Assembly: GCA_002837195.1 (NCBI GenBank)
Contig: KZ478063.1
Span: 252,584 to 316,583, forward strand
DNA from: Enterobacterales bacterium CwR94
Lineage (GTDB): Bacteria; Pseudomonadota; Gammaproteobacteria; Enterobacterales; Enterobacteriaceae
Direction: 5' to 3'
DNA: 64,000 nucleotides
Shown: piece by piece, positions 62,845 to 64,000 of the stretch
Position numbering within the stretch: the first letter of the stretch is position 1
Layout: every line of letters begins with the position of its first letter
The notes under the pieces: generated by a model
Database searches by the model: none
Told to the model about the DNA's origin: nothing
The model's input: only the letters and a program-made list of their open reading frames with translations
Program-made: the position numbers and the translations under genes

Positions 62845-63457
62845 GCCTATTATCCTGTGTCACTGCTGCAAGCTGAGTGTACTTCCGTACCAGCTCGGCA
62901 ACACGCGGCAGCACAGCATCGGCGCTGCCGCTATTATCAATAACATCGTCTGCCACAGCGAGTCGCGCTTCGCGCGTGGCCTGGGCAGCAAGAATGCGTT
63001 CTGTCTGTTCGCGGCTTATTCCGTCACGTTGCTGTGTGCGTAAAAGCTGCGTCTCCCGCTCAACATCCACGACCAAAACCCTATCCGCGCGGGATTGTAA
63101 CTGATTTTCAACCAGTAGCGGGACGACCCAGAGACACCAGGGCGCGTGGCTATCCGCAATTTGACGTTGCGTTTCCTGTTGAATCAATGGGTGAAGGAGC
63201 TGATTTATCCAACGCTTGTCATCGTCATGGGCGAAGATGTGCTGGCGGAGCGCTGCGCGATCCAGACGGCCGTCAGGCATAAGTATTTGCGGGCCAAATC
63301 GATGGCGGATGGCGTCCAGGGCCGGCTGGCCGGGTTCAACGACCAGGCGGGCAATGACATCGGCATCAACGACAGGAACGCCGTGTGCAGCGAAGGCACT
63401 GGCAACGTGGCTTTTTCCACTGCCAATCCCCCCTGTCAATGCAACCGTATAGACCAT
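62822..63457 (-). CDS. coaE: Dephospho-CoA kinase
   Basis: Final step of coenzyme A synthesis. 211 residues (E. coli 206). P-loop [17 protein letters not shown] near residue 6, [17 protein letters not shown] and the WVVPLLVE and [12 protein letters not shown] segments are conserved. The extra C-terminal residues overlap zapD by 23 nt. First gene of coaE-zapD-yacG, in the same order as E. coli. Confidence 0.96.
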   Translation of the reverse strand: MVYTVALTGGIGSGKSHVASAFAAHGVPVVDADVIARLVVEPGQPALDAIRHRFGPQILMPDGRLDRAALRQHIFAHDDDKRWINQLLHPLIQQETQRQIADSHAPWCLWVVPLLVENQLQSRADRVLVVDVERETQLLRTQQRDGISREQTERILAAQATREARLAVADDVIDNSGSADAVLPRVAELVRKYTQLAAVTQDNRHDNHRSL

Positions 63458-63675
63458 GGCAAATGCATCCTGGAGCTAAGGGCACGGAGGTCACTGGTTG
63501 ATATCAAAAAATGCGCGCCAGATCACATCACGTGTTATGAGGTAAATTTATGGGATTGTAGCGCAAATAGCGGCATTTTCGCAGTCTTGTCGTTGCGATT
63601 TTAGCGCGTATGATGAGGTTACTGGAGCTGGCAGCAGCCCGCCTATTTTTGTACTGCCCAACCAGGAAAACCGTT

Positions 63676-64000
63676 ATGCGTATTGAAGAAGATCTCAAAC
63701 TTGGCTTTAAAGATGTCCTGATCCGCCCTAAGCGTTCCACGTTAAAAAGCCGCTCTGATGTTGAACTGGAACGTCACTTCACTTTTAAACATTCAGGTCT
63801 GGAATGGACCGGTGTGCCTGTTATCGCCGCCAACATGGATACCGTGGGAACCTTTCGGATGGCCGAAGCATTGGCGACGTTTGGCGTCCTGACTGCGGTG
63901 CATAAACACTATTCTGTTGCCGACTGGCAGGCGTTTATTACCCGAGTCCCTCACTCGGTGCTGTCACATGTGATGGTTTCTACGGGAACGTCCGCCGCTG
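63676..64000 (+). CDS. guaC: GMP reductase, 5' part (continues past window)
   Basis: NADPH-dependent enzyme converting GMP to IMP. The visible 108 codons begin [20 protein letters not shown] and include [16 protein letters not shown], part of the nucleotide site, and [12 protein letters not shown], all as in E. coli GuaC. ATG 63676 follows AGGAAAACCGTT. The 218 bp between coaE and guaC must hold divergent promoters. The C-terminal catalytic loop is outside the window. Confidence 0.95.
   Translation, partial: MRIEEDLKLGFKDVLIRPKRSTLKSRSDVELERHFTFKHSGLEWTGVPVIAANMDTVGTFRMAEALATFGVLTAVHKHYSVADWQAFITRVPHSVLSHVMVSTGTSAA

Overview
The window is a gene-dense enterobacterial chromosome segment with no rRNA, tRNA, prophage, insertion sequence or CRISPR array. 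Nearly every protein has a close counterpart in Escherichia coli, but divergence and local gene order differ: galP abuts leuD, no leuO lies between leuA and ilvI, a phn operon sits between lplT and hemW, and a DUF721/DciA gene lies between lpxC and secM. An Enterobacterales member outside the Escherichia/Salmonella group, perhaps Erwiniaceae (Pantoea/Erwinia-like), fits best; the genus cannot be fixed from sequence alone.

Layout. 1-8.4 kb: 3' part of lysA, a coupled GNAT acetyltransferase, galR with its own GalR operator, a cytoplasmic BisC/TorZ-type molybdoenzyme preceded by a 16-codon upstream ORF, an OmrA/OmrB-type small RNA, then aas-lplT for lysophospholipid salvage, followed by a cluster of GC-rich palindromic repeats. 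8.5-19.9 kb (minus strand): a full C-P lyase locus, phnFGHIJKLMNP followed by phnC-phnD-phnE-phnE. PhoB-box arrays with 11-bp periodicity precede both phnF and phnC, so lyase and importer appear to be two phosphate-starvation units. 20-30.3 kb: hemW-rdgB-yggU-yggT-yggS, a PilT-like ATPase, yqgF-yqgE-gshB-rsmE-endA-sprT-galP; galP has a perfect GalR operator, a second weaker one 205 bp away and a CRP-like site between them.

30.3-39.3 kb: leuLABCD (minus strand, with leader peptide and attenuator), a 723-bp gap lacking leuO but holding a candidate Leu/Val-rich short ORF and a perfect hairpin, then ilvIH and cra. 39.8-57.6 kb: the complete dcw division and cell-wall cluster, mraZ-rsmH-ftsL-ftsI-murE-murF-mraY-murD-ftsW-murG-murC-ddlB-ftsQ-ftsA-ftsZ-lpxC, starting at a promoter with MraZ-type TGGGN repeats. 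57.6-64 kb: dciA (minus strand), secM-secA, mutT, then yacG-zapD-coaE on the minus strand and the start of guaC.

The most interesting points are: a SecM whose arrest motif is strongly altered (RADP in place of RAGP) although the mRNA hairpin that would hide the secA ribosome site is kept at the right place; the two-promoter phn locus with an importer unlike that of E. coli and a strong hairpin between binding protein and permease genes; the ilvI upstream region; and retention of DciA.
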